Shown here: one piece after another, positions 61,580-64,000 of the stretch
How positions within the stretch are numbered: position 1 is the first letter of the stretch
Layout: the number at the start of each line of letters is the position of its first letter
Assembly: GCA_036417435.1 (NCBI GenBank)
Contig: CM070903.1
Location: forward strand, 54,102,001 to 54,166,000
Origin: Inia geoffrensis
Lineage: Eukaryota > Chordata > Mammalia > Artiodactyla > Iniidae
DNA length: 64,000 nt
Direction of reading: 5' to 3'
Program-made: the position numbers and the translations under genes
Notes under the pieces: model-generated
Databases searched by the model: none
Seen by the model: the letters and a program-made list of their open reading frames with translations, nothing else
What the model was told of the DNA's origin: nothing

Positions 61580-63171
61580 CCAGAGCCTTCTGTTCTCTTG
61601 ATCCAGACGTTTGGGGGTCACTCCTGGGTCCTAAAAGGATTCCCAGGTGATTGCCTATGTAACCTTGGGCTCATCACAACATAGTAATGAAATGTGCAAC
61701 TACTTACAGAATAGATCCACTTATTAATAGTTGCTTATCAGTAACCAGTGCTGCACTGACCGCCTTTTTAAATGACTCCTCCCAATCTTTTGAACTGTTT
61801 TTTTCCAACAAGCATTGAGTCTGTGATAGCATCTCTCTGAGGTCGCTACCCTAGCAGTCAGCTCTTTTGATCTGTTTCCTGATTCATCTACCAGGCTCCG
61901 GAAGAAAGTTTTTGCTATCCTGGCAATCATCATGAACAAATAATTCTAGGCTTAATCCTCTTAAAATAAAATTCCTTCTTATCTGTGGCTATAAGCTAAG
62001 ATCTTCTAGGAAAGGCTTTGCTGAGAACAACCCACTCTGTTCTTATGGCTTGGACTTTGGCTCTTTGAATACCTGAACTCTCTATGACCCTCTTAAATAA
62101 AGACAGCATTGGTTTGGCTGTTGCTCTGGATGCCAGATGGGCAGGAAACCCATCTCCTTTATAAGTGCATACTTAAAAAATACACATAATTTTACTATTA
62201 CTTTTATCTGCCATGCATTTTAATTTTATGAACAGAAACATCCTACGTAATATCCTTAATCAATCTTTTCAGAAGAAAAAAATCCCAGTGAACTTGAATT
62301 AGATTCTTTGAATGAAAGGCAAGCAAAAAGCAACAAACATACATCGATCACCTACCTATTCTGTGTCAGACACTATGCTAGGCATCTCATGTGCTCTGTA
62401 GCAAGGAAAAACCCACTATTTAGGCAGTGACATTCTATTGTTCCATTACATTTTTAGTCACAGAAATTCAAATAGACTATTTCTCTTGGATATAGCCCAC
62501 AACTCTAGAGATATTTAAAAATAACTAAGTGACGTTGTTACTGATGGATTTATCTGCCTTAAAGAGAATTAGTAAACTGCATAGCATCATCCCTCATATA
62601 TAAGTATGGGACTACTGATCCACTCCCAGAGGGTTAACCCCCTTGGAGCTATCTAGCTGCTACTGTCATTGATTTTCATTGATTCTTCACGAGGTTCTCA
62701 CCTTCTTATTCCTTGTGTTGTATTTTCAACACAAGTATTACTACTAGGTCATAGTACCCCTTTGTGAAATTCAATGTAATAGTCTGCCAAATGAATGCAT
62801 TATCAAAGCTTGGGTCACTGTATTGAGGATTCTGAAGTCAAATATGAGTTCATCATGAAAAAGCTCTGGGATTGATTAACAGTGGCTGCCATTTGTACAA
62901 GACGGCAGTAGTGACATGTATGCTAGGTACTGCCATCTAGGTGAGAGATGGCTGTAGAAAAATCAAAATTTGCCTCCTAAAAAAGTGTGTCCTAAAGTTG
63001 GCCTGGTACCCAATAAAAAGGTACACATCCTATTATTTCTCTTCTTCACCATCCCCAGGAAGGAAGATCTATTTCTTATGATAAATGTGTTGCATAAGCT
63101 TCTTTTTGATACACTATAATTATTGAAGCTAACTTTTATAAACTAGATTAAAAAATCAATACAAATAGCAA
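61580..63171. other. Unique DNA between the inverted arms
   Basis: About 1.6 kb. A MIR-like scrap lies at about 62320-62400 on the minus strand ('gtgtcagacactatgctagg'). A perfect hairpin with 9-bp arms, cttgtgttg (62712-62720) and caacacaag (62727-62735), has a 6-nt loop. No exon was seen. Confidence 0.5.
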
Positions 63172-63275
63172 AGACCTGTGTACCCCAGGAATGGAGACAA
63201 GTGGGGTGTTTGGAACCCAGCCTGCTTCTTCTATATCCAAGGATCTTTCTTTCAACAGGAAGAAGGGAGTCTGTT
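63172..63275 (-). repeat. 104-bp inverted duplication, arm B
   Basis: The partner of 61476-61579 in opposite orientation, with four substitutions and no indels. A perfect 8-bp-arm hairpin (gtattttt, aaag, aaaaatac; 63276-63295) begins at the very next base. Confidence 0.97.
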
Positions 63276-63295
63276 GTATTTTTAAAGAAAAATAC

Positions 63296-64000
63296 ATTCT
63301 TCACTCCAAACTACTGACTTAAAAATGCATTATTAAGGACATGATTTTACTTCTTAAAATTCCTTTTTAAGAGAGTTAACTTGTACTTCCAGTGACCCAA
63401 TGAAATTCTGCCATAATCTGAGGACAGAAGATATTGAAATGGATGACATCATCATGCCATTTACCAATAAAACTTTTTCTCTTCACGTATTGAAAGGGAT
63501 TCAAAGAATAAGGGAAAAAAACCCTAGGGTAGAGGAATGAGACACTCTCATGGAAATTCTAACAGCATCAATTCTCAAAATGTACTGCTAAATGTGAGTT
63601 ATAAACATAGCCTCCATTTTCAGCATCTAGAAATAATCTTTAGTTGTTATATATCCCTTATGCACTTCATAATTCAGGACCCAAGTCTGAGTCTCAGAGA
63701 GAATTCACTTATGTCTGAAGTACAGAGAGTTTGAATTTTTCCCTTAAAAGCAATCATACACATGGTTTAAAGAACATCAAAGCCAAGAGAGTAGCACCAT
63801 ATAATAAGCTTTCTATCAGAGCTCTCTATAAGTACTGAAGTCAGGGTCAAACATCCAAGGTGTCCATTAGTGGTAATAAGAAAGGAACACAAAATAAAAC
63901 TTGCTACCACTTAAAGCTGTACCAGCGTGGATAGCCTCACAAGGAAGTCAAAACATCAAAAGGATCTGGCTAATCCTCTACACCACTGGCAAATTTTACC
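63296..64000. other. Unique DNA to window end
   Basis: No gene or recognised repeat. The 65-codon frame at 63537-63734 has no identifiable domain. Confidence 0.4.

Overview
The window is nuclear DNA of a mammal, most likely a whale or dolphin. The evidence is the repeats. Five copies of a short tRNA-derived SINE starting GGGCTTCCCTGGTGGCGCAG are present, plus one longer relative, and these match the CHR family of Cetacea and their relatives. There is also a nearly full-length cetartiodactyl-type L1 with its own 5' UTR. No BovB or Bov-tA was seen, which argues against a ruminant. No host protein-coding exon, CpG island, functional RNA gene or CRISPR array could be supported. The only protein-like reading frames are decayed pieces of L1 ORF1 and ORF2. 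The window therefore looks like a gene desert or the inside of a large intron.

Layout. 1-10 kb: an L1 3' scrap at the left edge, L2 remnants, a MaLR-type LTR (3807-4353), a 2.8 kb minus-strand L1 (4447-7252), three short CHR SINEs, and an MLT1-like LTR that split an L2 and left a 5-bp target duplication. 10-22 kb: mostly unique AT-rich DNA with MIR scraps, a 63-bp alternating purine-pyrimidine tract, a possible antisense 3' UTR retrocopy, two opposed L1 3' ends, a hAT-type MITE with an 8-bp target duplication, and a full-length CHR-1-like SINE. 22.5-32.3 kb: a minus-strand 3' L1 facing a nearly full-length plus-strand L1 (24657-31515) that carries a CHR SINE, then an old L1M. 32.3-52.9 kb: mostly unique DNA with L2 and MIR scraps, an ERV1-like solo LTR, an old LTR region and an L1MB-like end. 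52.9-61.06 kb: a dense cluster of four L1 insertions, one nested in another with a target duplication and one with a twin-priming inversion, plus a CHR SINE. 61-64 kb: unique DNA holding a 104-bp inverted duplication that no recognised repeat explains.

No new gene system was found. The most interesting features are structural: the 96%-identical 104-bp inverted duplication about 1.6 kb apart (61476-61579 and 63172-63275), the perfect hairpin at 36706-36737, a perfect IR-1 nuclear-receptor-type palindrome inside an L2 (48845-48867), the alternating tract at 11376-11438, and the nested and inverted L1 histories. Repeat family names come from recall of consensus sequences, not from a database search, so edges of old copies are approximate.
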